64,000 nucleotides of DNA from Candidatus Nitrosocaldus tengchongensis. GTDB lineage: Archaea > Thermoproteota > Nitrososphaeria > Nitrososphaerales > Nitrosocaldaceae. Within the stretch, counting starts at the first letter, position 1; each line of letters begins with the position of its first letter. The stretch lies in the NCBI GenBank assembly GCA_013538675.1, contig JACAFJ010000002.1:1-64000 (forward strand), read 5' to 3'. The position numbers and the translations under genes are program-made. The notes beneath the pieces are model-generated. The model was not told where the DNA came from and searched no databases. It saw nothing but the letters and a program-made list of their open reading frames with translations. Shown one piece after another: positions 37,721 through 46,777 of the stretch.

Positions 37721-38221
37721 ATGGGCTCAGTCTCAGGTATGTTAAGAACACTGGCATCTGGTAGTAAGCATCTAGCAATAAAGAGGTTCACTTTACGCTA
37801 TCCAGAGCAGAAGTTGAGGTTTGTTGGTGATGGCTACCAGTTCGATCCGAAGGAGGGTGTAGGGATAGTAGGGTATAGGGGTAGGCATATACTCTACCAT
37901 GACAAGTGTACTGGCTGCCAACTCTGCTCAATAGCATGTGAAGGGATAGCAGAAGCAATAAGCATGGTCAAGGTTGATAAGCAGTACAAGCAGAACAAGA
38001 AGGGTATAATGCCCCAGATAGATTATGGGAAGTGTGTCTTCTGCGGGCTCTGCGTTGATGCTTGCCCATTCTACGCACTCTTCATGACCGATGATTATGA
38101 GTTGGCAGCATACACTAAGGAGCATCTCATCTATACACCAGACCAGCTTGCTGTGAAGCCAAAGTACCAAGGCACGTACGAGATAAAGATAGATGAACTA
38201 GGTGCATACCATGATGAGTGA
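37721..38221 (+). CDS. nuoI: Complex I subunit NuoI (two [4Fe-4S])
   Basis: 166 aa. Two CxxCxxCxxxC/P ferredoxin motifs, CTGCQLCSIACEG and CVFCGLCVDACPF, hold clusters N6a and N6b. ATG 37721 is taken; an in-frame TTG precedes it directly. The end overlaps nuoJ by 11 nt. In this cluster NuoI is the likely electron entry point because no NuoEFG genes are present. Confidence 0.96.
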   Translation: MGSVSGMLRTLASGSKHLAIKRFTLRYPEQKLRFVGDGYQFDPKEGVGIVGYRGRHILYHDKCTGCQLCSIACEGIAEAISMVKVDKQYKQNKKGIMPQIDYGKCVFCGLCVDACPFYALFMTDDYELAAYTKEHLIYTPDQLAVKPKYQGTYEIKIDELGAYHDE

Positions 38222-38816
38222 TCCATACTTCATAGCAGTCTCTGCCATAACAATTGCATCAGCGATAATAGCATTAGAGTTCAGAGAGTTGATATATGGT
38301 GCAATAGCCCTAGCCATAACACTCCTAGGCGTTGCAATGTTCTTTGTGCTCCTAGATGCTACATTTGTAGCAATGTTCCAGATAACGGTTTATGTTGGTG
38401 CAGTTGTAGTTCTCATAATCTTCACTATAATGCTTGTTAGGAGAGAAGCATGGCTTAAGCTTGATGAGGGAGGGAGGAGAAGGGTTATGGGCGCAGTGAT
38501 AGCATTAGCAGTTATAGGACTTCTAGGCGCACTCCTTGCTGGTTCAAGCATAGCAAGATGGCAGGCATCTGAGGATGTTCCAACCCTAATACAGATAGGG
38601 GAGGAGATGCTCACGTACTATTCTCCAGCATTCATAGCATTAGCATTGACACTTGCAGCATCTGTAATAGGTGCATTGGTGCTTGCAAAGGTTGAGAGGG
38701 ATAAGGGAGAAGAGGATGAAGAGAGCAGTTCAGAGGTGGGTGTGGAGGAGAGGAGAGAAGCAGGGATGGAAGAGGTGGAGAGAAAGAAAGAAGGGGAAGG
38801 GGAAGAGGGGAGGTGA
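38211..38816 (+). CDS. nuoJ: Complex I subunit NuoJ
   Basis: 201 aa, five transmembrane helices; the pi-bulge region LDATFVAMFQITVYVGAVVV and FTIMLVRREAWLKL are typical. A strongly charged Glu/Lys/Arg tail of ~40 residues follows the last helix (KVERDKGEEDEESSSEVGVE onward) and looks like a purine-repeat expansion. ATG 38211 is within the nuoI end. Confidence 0.93.
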   Translation: MMSDPYFIAVSAITIASAIIALEFRELIYGAIALAITLLGVAMFFVLLDATFVAMFQITVYVGAVVVLIIFTIMLVRREAWLKLDEGGRRRVMGAVIALAVIGLLGALLAGSSIARWQASEDVPTLIQIGEEMLTYYSPAFIALALTLAASVIGALVLAKVERDKGEEDEESSSEVGVEERREAGMEEVERKKEGEGEEGR

Positions 38817-38919
38817 ATGTATGGATGATGATGATGAGTATAGCAGTAGTAGCGATAACTTACTACATTGATAGCAATATATCGATCCTTGAAGGAAGAA
38901 GGAGGAGAGTGCAGAGCGT

Positions 38920-39228
38920 ATGGCAGAGATACTAGATTATACCATAGTCTCAATAATACTCCTAGCAATAGGAATCTATGGTCTTACAGTTAAGAGGAAC
39001 TTCATAAGGATGCTCTTTGCTGTAGAGATAATCGTTAACGCTGCAAACCTCAACCTCGTAGCATTCTCTAGGCTTATGCCTTCACCAAATGCAACAGGAC
39101 AGTCGTTCGCACTATTCTCCATAGCAATAGCAGCAGCAGAGGTTGCAGTAGGATTAGCACTGATAATAGTCGCATATAGAATATATAGGAATATAGATAT
39201 CAAGGGCCTGAAGAGGCTAAGCGGGTAA
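38920..39228 (+). CDS. nuoK: Complex I subunit NuoK
   Basis: 102 aa, three transmembrane helices. NuoK signature LAIGIYGLTVKRNFIRMLFA followed by VEIIVNAANLNLVAF with the conserved membrane Glu. The stop overlaps the nuoM start by one base (TAATG). Confidence 0.95.
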   Translation: MAEILDYTIVSIILLAIGIYGLTVKRNFIRMLFAVEIIVNAANLNLVAFSRLMPSPNATGQSFALFSIAIAAAEVAVGLALIIVAYRIYRNIDIKGLKRLSG

Positions 39229-40769
39229 TGTACTACCTATTGCAGGCTGTCTTCATACCATTGTTATTATCACCCCTAGCCTACTATATAGGAAGAAGGT
39301 ATGGTGTCAACGCATCAACATGGTTCACCTTTGGCATAATGCTATACTCTACAGCCATGCTACTCCTAGCCTCAATGCAGGGAAGGTATGAAGAGCACTA
39401 TCCATGGAGCCAGCTGGGCGAGTTTGGATTACTGCTCGATGGTCTGAGTATACCATTTGCCCTAATAATATACATACTATCAACCGTACTAGTGCTCTAC
39501 TCAAAGCCATACATGGTACACAAGATAGTTGAGCAGTACGAGCATGAACATGCAAATACTGGCGGGGCACCAGTTAAGGCAGTTGTTGAGGTACCAGTGG
39601 AGTATATAAACACCAATATGGGCATATACTATGCACTATACCTTGCATTTGCAATGGGTATGCTTGGCACTGTTCTTGCTACTAATCTGGTTCAGTTCTA
39701 TGTATTCTTTGAGATAATGCTTGTACCATCATTCTTTCTAGTAGCATTGTATGGTTATGGTGCAAGGAAGAGGATAGCACTGATGTACCTCTTCTGGACG
39801 CATGTTGGCGCTGTAGTACTCCTGATAGGGCTTATAGCCATGGGACTAGCAGTTGGTAGTTTTGATATGGCTGCTGTTAATGAGGCTGTTATAGATGAAG
39901 GCTTGCTACCATTCATAGCAGGAGCCATAGTCATAGGGCTTGTTGTTAAGTTGGCAATATTCCCAGTGCATATATGGTTGCCATATGCACATGCTGAGGC
40001 ACCAACTCCTATAAGCGCACTCTTATCCCCAGCAATGATAGGGATAGGAGGTTATGCCCTAGCAAGGCTTGTTATGCAACTACTTCCTAGTACTTATGCA
40101 GATATCTCTATATGGTTAAACCTTGGAGGGCTTGTTACAATGATATATGGAGGGGCAATGGCACTCATGCAGGATGATGTGAAGAGAGTTCTAGCATACT
40201 CAAGCATAAGCCAGATGGGCTACTTCCTCTTCGGCATCTCCTCCCTAAGCGTAATAGGTTCTACTGGTGCTGTACTTATGTATGTTAGCCATGGAACTGG
40301 TAAGGCACTGCTCTTCATGATGGCTGGGATGCTTATAATGCAGGCAGGTACAAGGAGCCTTGCTAGGCTAGGCGGGCTGGCAGGGAAGATGCCTATAACA
40401 GCTGTTACAGCAATGATAGGAGGTTTAGCGATAATGGGCATACCACCAACAAATGGGTTCATGGCTGAGTGGATGCTATTCCTTGGTGTGCTTGAGACTG
40501 CTACAAGTGTAGAGCATGGATCCCTTGTAAGAATTATAGCATTTGCTCTAGCAATGGCAGCAACGGTACTTACTGCAGGATACATACTATGGATGTACAA
40601 GCGTATCTTCTATGGTAGTAGAGAGGGTATGGAGCATGTTAGGGAAGGCTCAATGTACATGGCTGCACCAATGATGTTCCTTGCCATACTAACCATACTG
40701 ATAGGCATATATCCAGATATGCTCACATCCATCATAGTACCATACATGAGAGCACTGTTTGGAGTGTGA
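39228..40769 (+). CDS. nuoM: Complex I antiporter-like subunit NuoM
   Basis: 513 aa with about 14 hydrophobic helices. Proton-channel residues lie in VQFYVFFEIMLVPSFFLVAL (Glu), KLAIFPVHIWLPYAHAEAPT and MQDDVKRVLAYSSISQMGYF (Lys). The GLLLDGLSIPFALIIYILST start is typical. NuoM precedes NuoL here, the reverse of bacterial order. Confidence 0.94.
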   Translation: MYYLLQAVFIPLLLSPLAYYIGRRYGVNASTWFTFGIMLYSTAMLLLASMQGRYEEHYPWSQLGEFGLLLDGLSIPFALIIYILSTVLVLYSKPYMVHKIVEQYEHEHANTGGAPVKAVVEVPVEYINTNMGIYYALYLAFAMGMLGTVLATNLVQFYVFFEIMLVPSFFLVALYGYGARKRIALMYLFWTHVGAVVLLIGLIAMGLAVGSFDMAAVNEAVIDEGLLPFIAGAIVIGLVVKLAIFPVHIWLPYAHAEAPTPISALLSPAMIGIGGYALARLVMQLLPSTYADISIWLNLGGLVTMIYGGAMALMQDDVKRVLAYSSISQMGYFLFGISSLSVIGSTGAVLMYVSHGTGKALLFMMAGMLIMQAGTRSLARLGGLAGKMPITAVTAMIGGLAIMGIPPTNGFMAEWMLFLGVLETATSVEHGSLVRIIAFALAMAATVLTAGYILWMYKRIFYGSREGMEHVREGSMYMAAPMMFLAILTILIGIYPDMLTSIIVPYMRALFGV

Positions 40770-40777
40770 GAATAATA

Positions 40778-40879
40778 ATGATGATGGTGGTGATGATAAT
40801 GATGGCGATGATAGTAACTGTAACTGTGATCTCGCTAGCAAAGATGAATGAAGCAATAGCAACTGAGAGGTGTATATAG
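40778..40879 (+). CDS. Possible 33-aa membrane miniprotein between nuoM and nuoL
   Basis: A short ORF from ATG 40778 to TAG 40877-40879 encodes a hydrophobic N-terminal stretch (MMMVVMIMMAMIVTVTVISL) followed by a polar tail. It ends 1 nt before the nuoL start, as an operon gene would. However, its first part is built from ATG/GTG repeats like other spacers here, so it may be chance. No family is recognised. Confidence 0.3.
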   Translation: MMMVVMIMMAMIVTVTVISLAKMNEAIATERCI

Positions 40880-40880
40880 G

Positions 40881-42992
40881 ATGAGCATAGATCTAAGCAT
40901 CATAGTAAGCATAATAGTCCTTGCAGCAGGAGTGGTTGAGGAGAGTGCAGACAGGTTCATACATAACCCAGAGTTCGATGCTCTAGCCATCAACGTCTGG
41001 CTGGTATGGGTACTGCCTATGATTGGTGCAATGCTAAGCCCATTGTTTGGAAGGCTAGGTAGCAGGGTTAGGGATACTGCACCAGCAGCATTCTCACTTG
41101 CAAGTGCAATAATGGCCTCAACCCTAATCCCTGTAGCACTTGCTGGGGATGAGGTTCATAGCCAGTATGCATGGATACCAGACCTAGGGATAAGGGCTGG
41201 AGTAGTAGCAGATACCCTGAGCATAATAATGAGCAATCTTGTAGCATGGATATCCTTCCTCATCATGGTCTACAGCATAGGTTACATGAAGGGTGATCCT
41301 AACCTTGTTAGGTACTGGTTCTTCATGAACTTCTTCATAGGGAGCATGCAGTTGATAGTGCTCTCTGATAACCTGCTCATGCTCTTCTTTGGTTGGGAGG
41401 GTGTTGGTCTTGCATCCTATGCTCTAATAGGCTTCTGGTATAGAGATAGGGTTAAGGACTATGTAGGAAGGATAGGTCATCATGCATGGGGTATAGCACA
41501 GTACACGTCGCCATCACATGCTGGCATGAAGGCATTCCTTATGACTAGAGCAGGGGATGCTGCAATGCTTGCTGGCATCTTCCTAATCTTCATCCATGCT
41601 GGGACATTTGAGTATAAGGCGCTCTTGGATGATCCAGCATGGGCAGATGTTATGCAATCTAATGGGCTGCTTGTTCCTGCTGCTGTACTCATATTCGTAG
41701 GGGCAATAGGCAAATCTGCACAGTTCCCACTGCACGAATGGCTTCTAGAGGCTATGACTGGTCCAACATCTGTCTCAGCACTAATACATGCAGCAACGAT
41801 GGTCAAGGCAGGAGTATTCCTAGTAGCAAGGCTAGGTCCATTGTTCTTTGCAGTAGCAAGTATGGATGCTAGCCTGTTCTTCGAGGTTGTAACATGGGTT
41901 GGGGCAATAACAGCATTTATGCTTGCTTCTCAGGCAATAGTAAACAAGGAGATAAAGAAGGTTCTAGCATACTCAACAGGCTCACAGATAGGTTACATGC
42001 TTCTAGCATTAGGAATAGCAGGTTTGTCAGCTGAGTTCATAAATGGATATACAGCAGGGCTCTTCCATCTAGCAAGCCATGCAATGTTCAAGGCATCACT
42101 ATTCATGGCTGCTGGAGGTATACTACACATAGCAGAGAGCAGGTTCATGGATGATATGGGAGGGTTAAGGAAGCATGCTAGAAGAACATACATATTCATG
42201 CTTGCAGGTGCACTCTCCCTTGCTGGCGCACCAATAATAACATCAGGCTTCTGGAGCAAGGATGCAATATTCGCATCACTCCTAGAATCACACTACATAT
42301 TTGCTCCAGCACTCTTCTGGATTGCATTCCTTACAGCCATGATGACTGCATTCTACACAATAAGGATGGTTGGCATGGTTATGTTTGGTAATAAGAGCAA
42401 GCACTTGCAAGAGTTGGAACATCATGGTCATAAACTCCATGATGTTGGTGCCATAATGTGGGTTCCATTTGGCATACTTGCTGGGCTTACAATAGCGATA
42501 GGTATAGCAGGCCCATTCGTTGAAGGGCAACTCCATGATCTCTTCGCTGTATTCCTTCTCAACTCATATGGTATAGAGAGTCATGGAGAGGTTAAGTTGC
42601 ACCCTGAAGCGATAGCATCATCTGTGATAGCATTCGGCATAGGCTCTGGTCTTGGCTACACATTCTACATAAGGAGAGCAGCAAGCCCAGAGGTTATAGC
42701 AAGGAGTAGGGTAGCATATGCAGTATACAGGTTCCTAGAGAATAGATGGTACGTTAACAGCATATACTACTGGGCATTTGTTATAGCACCATTATTTGCT
42801 TCAAGGATAGCATGGAGGTACTTTGAGATGATCGTTATAGATGGTATAAATCCAGCATTCCAGTTTGCAATGGCATGGTGGTCCAAGATAGTAAGGTATA
42901 TGCAGACTGGCGTTGTTCAAACGTACATATACGCATTTGCTGTTGGGATAATATTCGTGCTACTTATTGTCATAGCAGGGAGTGGTGAATGA
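40881..42992 (+). CDS. nuoL: Complex I antiporter-like subunit NuoL
   Basis: 703 aa, about 16 helices, including the long C-terminal lateral-helix region of NuoL. Motifs: LLMLFFGWEGVGLASYALIG, AIGKSAQFPLHEWLLEAMTG, PTSVSALIHAATMVKAGVFL, KKVLAYSTGSQIGYMLLALG. The C-terminal part (YRFLENRWYVNSIYYWAFVI) matches the final helices. Confidence 0.95.
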   Translation: MSIDLSIIVSIIVLAAGVVEESADRFIHNPEFDALAINVWLVWVLPMIGAMLSPLFGRLGSRVRDTAPAAFSLASAIMASTLIPVALAGDEVHSQYAWIPDLGIRAGVVADTLSIIMSNLVAWISFLIMVYSIGYMKGDPNLVRYWFFMNFFIGSMQLIVLSDNLLMLFFGWEGVGLASYALIGFWYRDRVKDYVGRIGHHAWGIAQYTSPSHAGMKAFLMTRAGDAAMLAGIFLIFIHAGTFEYKALLDDPAWADVMQSNGLLVPAAVLIFVGAIGKSAQFPLHEWLLEAMTGPTSVSALIHAATMVKAGVFLVARLGPLFFAVASMDASLFFEVVTWVGAITAFMLASQAIVNKEIKKVLAYSTGSQIGYMLLALGIAGLSAEFINGYTAGLFHLASHAMFKASLFMAAGGILHIAESRFMDDMGGLRKHARRTYIFMLAGALSLAGAPIITSGFWSKDAIFASLLESHYIFAPALFWIAFLTAMMTAFYTIRMVGMVMFGNKSKHLQELEHHGHKLHDVGAIMWVPFGILAGLTIAIGIAGPFVEGQLHDLFAVFLLNSYGIESHGEVKLHPEAIASSVIAFGIGSGLGYTFYIRRAASPEVIARSRVAYAVYRFLENRWYVNSIYYWAFVIAPLFASRIAWRYFEMIVIDGINPAFQFAMAWWSKIVRYMQTGVVQTYIYAFAVGIIFVLLIVIAGSGE

Positions 42993-43031
42993 TATCATGG
43001 TGATAATAATAATGATGATGGGTGATCTAGC

Positions 43032-44891
43032 ATGGTAGACCTCTACTCAACCCCACTCATACTAACCATAATACTTGGTGTTGCAGGCCTCATCCTTCCT
43101 CTACTTGATGCGTTCAGGAGGAGGGATATGAGCCATAAGGTCCATGGTAGCATAGCGTTTGGTGCACTCATCCTCTCCATAGCAGTTATACTTGCTAGGA
43201 TAGCATCTGGCTCTATACCCCTAGGCATAACATTTACAGATCAGGTTATGGCAGATGATATGTTTGGTTCATTCTTCAGTATAGCCATGCTCATAGTTGC
43301 CATAAGCACGGTAGTCTCATCAATAGAGTATATGCGTAGAGTACCAAATCCAGGACCCTACTACTCACTGATACTGCTCTCATCTATAGGCATGGTCATG
43401 CTTGCATACTCTACTGATCTGCTTATGCTTATAGTTGCTTGGGAGCTTATGAGTATCCCTACATATGTTCTTGCTGCCTTCAGGAAGAAGGACCCATTGG
43501 CAAATGAAGCAGCAATAAAGTACTTCCTCTTCGGTGCACTTGCATCTGGCATGCTCATATACGCTGCATCACTCATCTATGGCATAACTGGATCAACCAA
43601 CATAGCAGTTATCATACAATCGCTCATCATAATGGATCAAGGGTTACAGCCATTAGCCTTCATGGCTTTAGCACTGCTCATAGCAGGCTTTGGCTTCAAG
43701 ATGGCTCTAGTTCCATTCCACATGTGGATCCCTGACACGTATGAGGGTGCTCCAACGCCCATAAGTGCACTGCTCTCAGCAGCAACGAAGAAGGCTGGGT
43801 TTGCAGCAGCATTCAAGGCAGTCATCTTTGGCATGCTCGTATTCAATGTTGAGTGGAGTTTGATGCTTGCTGTTATAGCAGTACTAACCATGACCATAGG
43901 AAACCTTGCTGCCCTAACGCAGAGGAGCATGACTAGGATACTAGCATATTCAAGCATATCTCAGGCAGGTTACATGCTTATAGGGTTGAGCCTTGCCCCC
44001 TATTCTGATCTAGCAATGCAGGGAGCACTCTTCCATGTGATGAACCATGCTGTTATGAAGTCATCAGCATTCATCGCTGCTGCTGGTATAGCACTTGTTA
44101 TAGGAACTATGAACATAGACCAGTATAGGGGTATAGGGCGTAGGATGCCATTGATCTCTCTTATCATGGCTGTATCCCTACTAGCACTTGCTGGAGTACC
44201 ACCACTAAACGGGTTCTGGAGCAAGTTCATACTCTTTGCTGCTGCTGTTAATGCTGGTTCAATAGTCTCATGGGCTCCATACCTTGCAATAGCAGGCATA
44301 CTCAACAGTGCACTATCCCTAGGCTATTATGCATGGGTTATAAGACGTATGTACTTCGATGAACCTGTTTCTATTCCAGCGGTGAACCAGAGCTACGTTT
44401 ATGGTAGTGCAGGTATGCTCAAGATAAGGGAACCTAGACTTATACTTGCAGTACTTCTATTTGCTCTAGTATTCATGGTTGGTTTTGGTGTCTATCCTGC
44501 TCCATTGATAGCATTCTCTCAGGCATCGGTACCATCGAGTGATGTATTCTCTGCATTGCCAAGAGAGATGCAATCTAGCATGGTACATGGTGATCAGCAG
44601 CAGCAACAACAAGAAGCATCCATGATGCAGGATCACAGCAATGGTAGCGGTAAGAGCATGGATAGTAGTAGTAGTAATGTTACTACTATTGCTGCTGGAT
44701 ACGAACCATCAATTCAAGTAGAGGGAGAGAATGGTATAGATAGTAGTAGTGATGTCACTGGGCGTAGCATGAATGACGATAAGGTTAATTCTACAGATGA
44801 TGGTGAAAGAGGTACCACTACAACAGTATCAACAGCAGAGCATACATCACACTCGTCATCATCATCCTACTCTAAGCCCAGAACCCCTTAG
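43032..44891 (+). CDS. nuoN: Complex I antiporter-like subunit NuoN with Ser-rich tail
   Basis: 619 aa. The first ~500 residues are a normal NuoN (LLMLIVAWELMSIPTYVLAA, LVPFHMWIPDTYEGAPTPIS, MTRILAYSSISQAGYMLIGL). The last ~115 residues are soluble and low-complexity: Gln runs, then Ser/Asp/Gly/Thr repeats, ending TSHSSSSSYSKPRTP. The tail is encoded by AGT/GAT/CAG triplets and its final 30 nt overlap the HD-domain gene on the other strand. The tail would lie outside the membrane; no function is known. Confidence 0.94.
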   Translation: MVDLYSTPLILTIILGVAGLILPLLDAFRRRDMSHKVHGSIAFGALILSIAVILARIASGSIPLGITFTDQVMADDMFGSFFSIAMLIVAISTVVSSIEYMRRVPNPGPYYSLILLSSIGMVMLAYSTDLLMLIVAWELMSIPTYVLAAFRKKDPLANEAAIKYFLFGALASGMLIYAASLIYGITGSTNIAVIIQSLIIMDQGLQPLAFMALALLIAGFGFKMALVPFHMWIPDTYEGAPTPISALLSAATKKAGFAAAFKAVIFGMLVFNVEWSLMLAVIAVLTMTIGNLAALTQRSMTRILAYSSISQAGYMLIGLSLAPYSDLAMQGALFHVMNHAVMKSSAFIAAAGIALVIGTMNIDQYRGIGRRMPLISLIMAVSLLALAGVPPLNGFWSKFILFAAAVNAGSIVSWAPYLAIAGILNSALSLGYYAWVIRRMYFDEPVSIPAVNQSYVYGSAGMLKIREPRLILAVLLFALVFMVGFGVYPAPLIAFSQASVPSSDVFSALPREMQSSMVHGDQQQQQQEASMMQDHSNGSGKSMDSSSSNVTTIAAGYEPSIQVEGENGIDSSSDVTGRSMNDDKVNSTDDGERGTTTTVSTAEHTSHSSSSSYSKPRTP

Positions 44892-46415
44892 CATATACTC
44901 TATTTCTCTACTAAGTTGATTCTCATCAACCCTTGTTAGATCGTATCTATAGTAATCGAATCTATCTGGGTCGTATTTACATACCACCTCTATAGGTTCA
45001 CCCTTTGCAATCCTCTCCTCTATAACAGATCTATGGGCATATGCTGTAAGGAACCTATAACCTCTCCTCTTTGCCTCTAGGATGAATGAATAGCGTAACA
45101 AGTGTCCACCATTAGCCCCCCAGTACGCATAATCTATGCTTATTGGCTCAAGGTAGATGGTATTCCTCTTACCCCTATTCTCATCCCTAGTACCCCTTCT
45201 TAATCTGTAACGTTCAAGTGGTCCACCCTTGGAGTAGCCGAGTACATCATCATCTCTTCCATCTCCATCTCCATCCTTATCTCTATAGCACTCTCCTCCA
45301 CCAGCACCAGTACTACTACTATCGTTGGTGACCTTTCTTAATGTGATGAGCAACGTATCATTACGCTTCAATGTAGATATGAACTGATCATCGCTCATAC
45401 GCAATTGTAATGGTAGTAGTTTATGTATCTTGAGAAGGGAGTTGATACACGAATCTGAACAGTTATTACCGTTGTTATTACCCTCAACCCTAACATCGAA
45501 TCTTATAAGGCCTTGGAGTATCATCTCTCTTGCCTCTAACTCCCTTGCATACGCTTCTTTGAATGCATTAACGTTCTTATAGAACCTCTCTTTGTACTCT
45601 ACTGGTACAGAGGAGAGGATGAGATCAAGCATATCTCTCTCTTCATCCAGCATTATGTTAAAGTACTTCACAGCCTCCCTATTTATCGTGGCAGGATGCC
45701 AACCAAGGGCATGGGCATTCTTCATCGCAAGTTCCATGCTACCACGGTAATCCCTCATAGCATATCCTGCTACCCTCTCTGCTATCGAGACTATCCATCC
45801 AAGCCATGTGTAATGCTCCCTTCTAGGATCATCCTTAGGGATACCAGCGTTGGTGAACAACTCATCCATCCTACTTAACGCATGCTCCTTAACCTCTCCC
45901 TTGAATGGGAAGGCTGTTCTATATATCATCGCTATAACTATATCTAGGCTTAGGTCAACATAATCAACGAACCTAACTATGCTCTTGTTGTTCCTCAGAA
46001 ACCATTCAACAGAATCCTCATTAGGTCTATCAAAGTCCTTCAGGGGATCAAAGTCATGGAAGAGCGATGCAAGGAAGAGGTAGTAAAGGTCATCCTTACT
46101 GAGCCTATCACTAAACTCATTCGCTATAAGAAGTGTAAAGTATGTAGCCTCGAGTTCATGGTCTATGTTATGATAACCATAGTAATCTGGACCTAGACCC
46201 TTCTTTGAGAACTCTGTTATTGCAAACTTTACAACACTCTTGACCCAGAGGTCTTGAAGACCTATATCCACAGCAAGCTCAACTATCTTATCCTGTAGTA
46301 AAGCCTGTTTACTTAGACCAAGCTTGTAACTGAACCACCAAGGGGCTAGCTTTATCCTCTGATAAATCTCATACCACCAAGGATATGGTAGGGTAAGAGG
46401 GTTATTTACCGTCAT
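44862..46415 (-). CDS. HD-domain phosphohydrolase-like protein
   Basis: 517 aa. An HD-type metal site is visible in YHNIDHELEATYFTLLIANE and FLASLFHDFDPLKD (His...His-Asp), with a later Asp in VDLSLDIVIAMIY. The C-terminal ~200 residues (NTIYLEPISIDYAYWGANGG and later) are a separate unknown domain, with low-complexity Asn and Gly/Asp-rich inserts at about 316-325 and 360-385. HD proteins hydrolyse nucleotides or cyclic nucleotides; the substrate is unknown. It is convergent with nuoN and overlaps it. Confidence 0.78.
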   Translation of the reverse strand: MTVNNPLTLPYPWWYEIYQRIKLAPWWFSYKLGLSKQALLQDKIVELAVDIGLQDLWVKSVVKFAITEFSKKGLGPDYYGYHNIDHELEATYFTLLIANEFSDRLSKDDLYYLFLASLFHDFDPLKDFDRPNEDSVEWFLRNNKSIVRFVDYVDLSLDIVIAMIYRTAFPFKGEVKEHALSRMDELFTNAGIPKDDPRREHYTWLGWIVSIAERVAGYAMRDYRGSMELAMKNAHALGWHPATINREAVKYFNIMLDEERDMLDLILSSVPVEYKERFYKNVNAFKEAYARELEAREMILQGLIRFDVRVEGNNNGNNCSDSCINSLLKIHKLLPLQLRMSDDQFISTLKRNDTLLITLRKVTNDSSSTGAGGGECYRDKDGDGDGRDDDVLGYSKGGPLERYRLRRGTRDENRGKRNTIYLEPISIDYAYWGANGGHLLRYSFILEAKRRGYRFLTAYAHRSVIEERIAKGEPIEVVCKYDPDRFDYYRYDLTRVDENQLSREIEYMLRGSGLRVG

Positions 46416-46581
46416 ACCATCACATTTATGATGATTTTGATTGTCTATATATAGTTTAATATCTTTACACCTTCTCTTCTGCTGAATTATCTAATAATCT
46501 TGAACACATCCAAAATTAATTACATCGTCTAATAGAAAGTTCTTGGTAGAATAATGTATTCTTGTTATTAATTATAGCTAG

Positions 46582-46680
46582 TGCTCCGGGCGGGACTATC
46601 ACATGCTAATATGCATGATTTGAACCCGCGATCTGCGGCTCGAAAGGCCGCCATGCTTGACCGGGCTACACCACCGGAGC
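46582..46680 (-). tRNA. tRNA-Glu (TTC) with a T-loop intron
   Basis: Read on the minus strand. Acceptor GCTCCGG pairs with CCGGAGC, discriminator A; D stem GTGT/GCAT; anticodon stem GCGGC/GCCGC with loop CTTTCGA, anticodon TTC. T stem GCGGG and loop TTCAAAT are followed by 23 extra nt (plus-strand 46595-46617, or shifted by one) before the closing CCCGC. The insert can form a hairpin (CATGC...GCATG). The anticodon loop has no intron. The gap to the next gene holds its TATA-like signal. Confidence 0.87.
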
Positions 46681-46777
46681 ACACACTCTAGTAGCATGTA
46701 TTATAACAATAAAATCCTTACCCATGCTTAGCATATATAGAGCAAAGATTTTTTATGGGTATATGGGATGCTAAACC

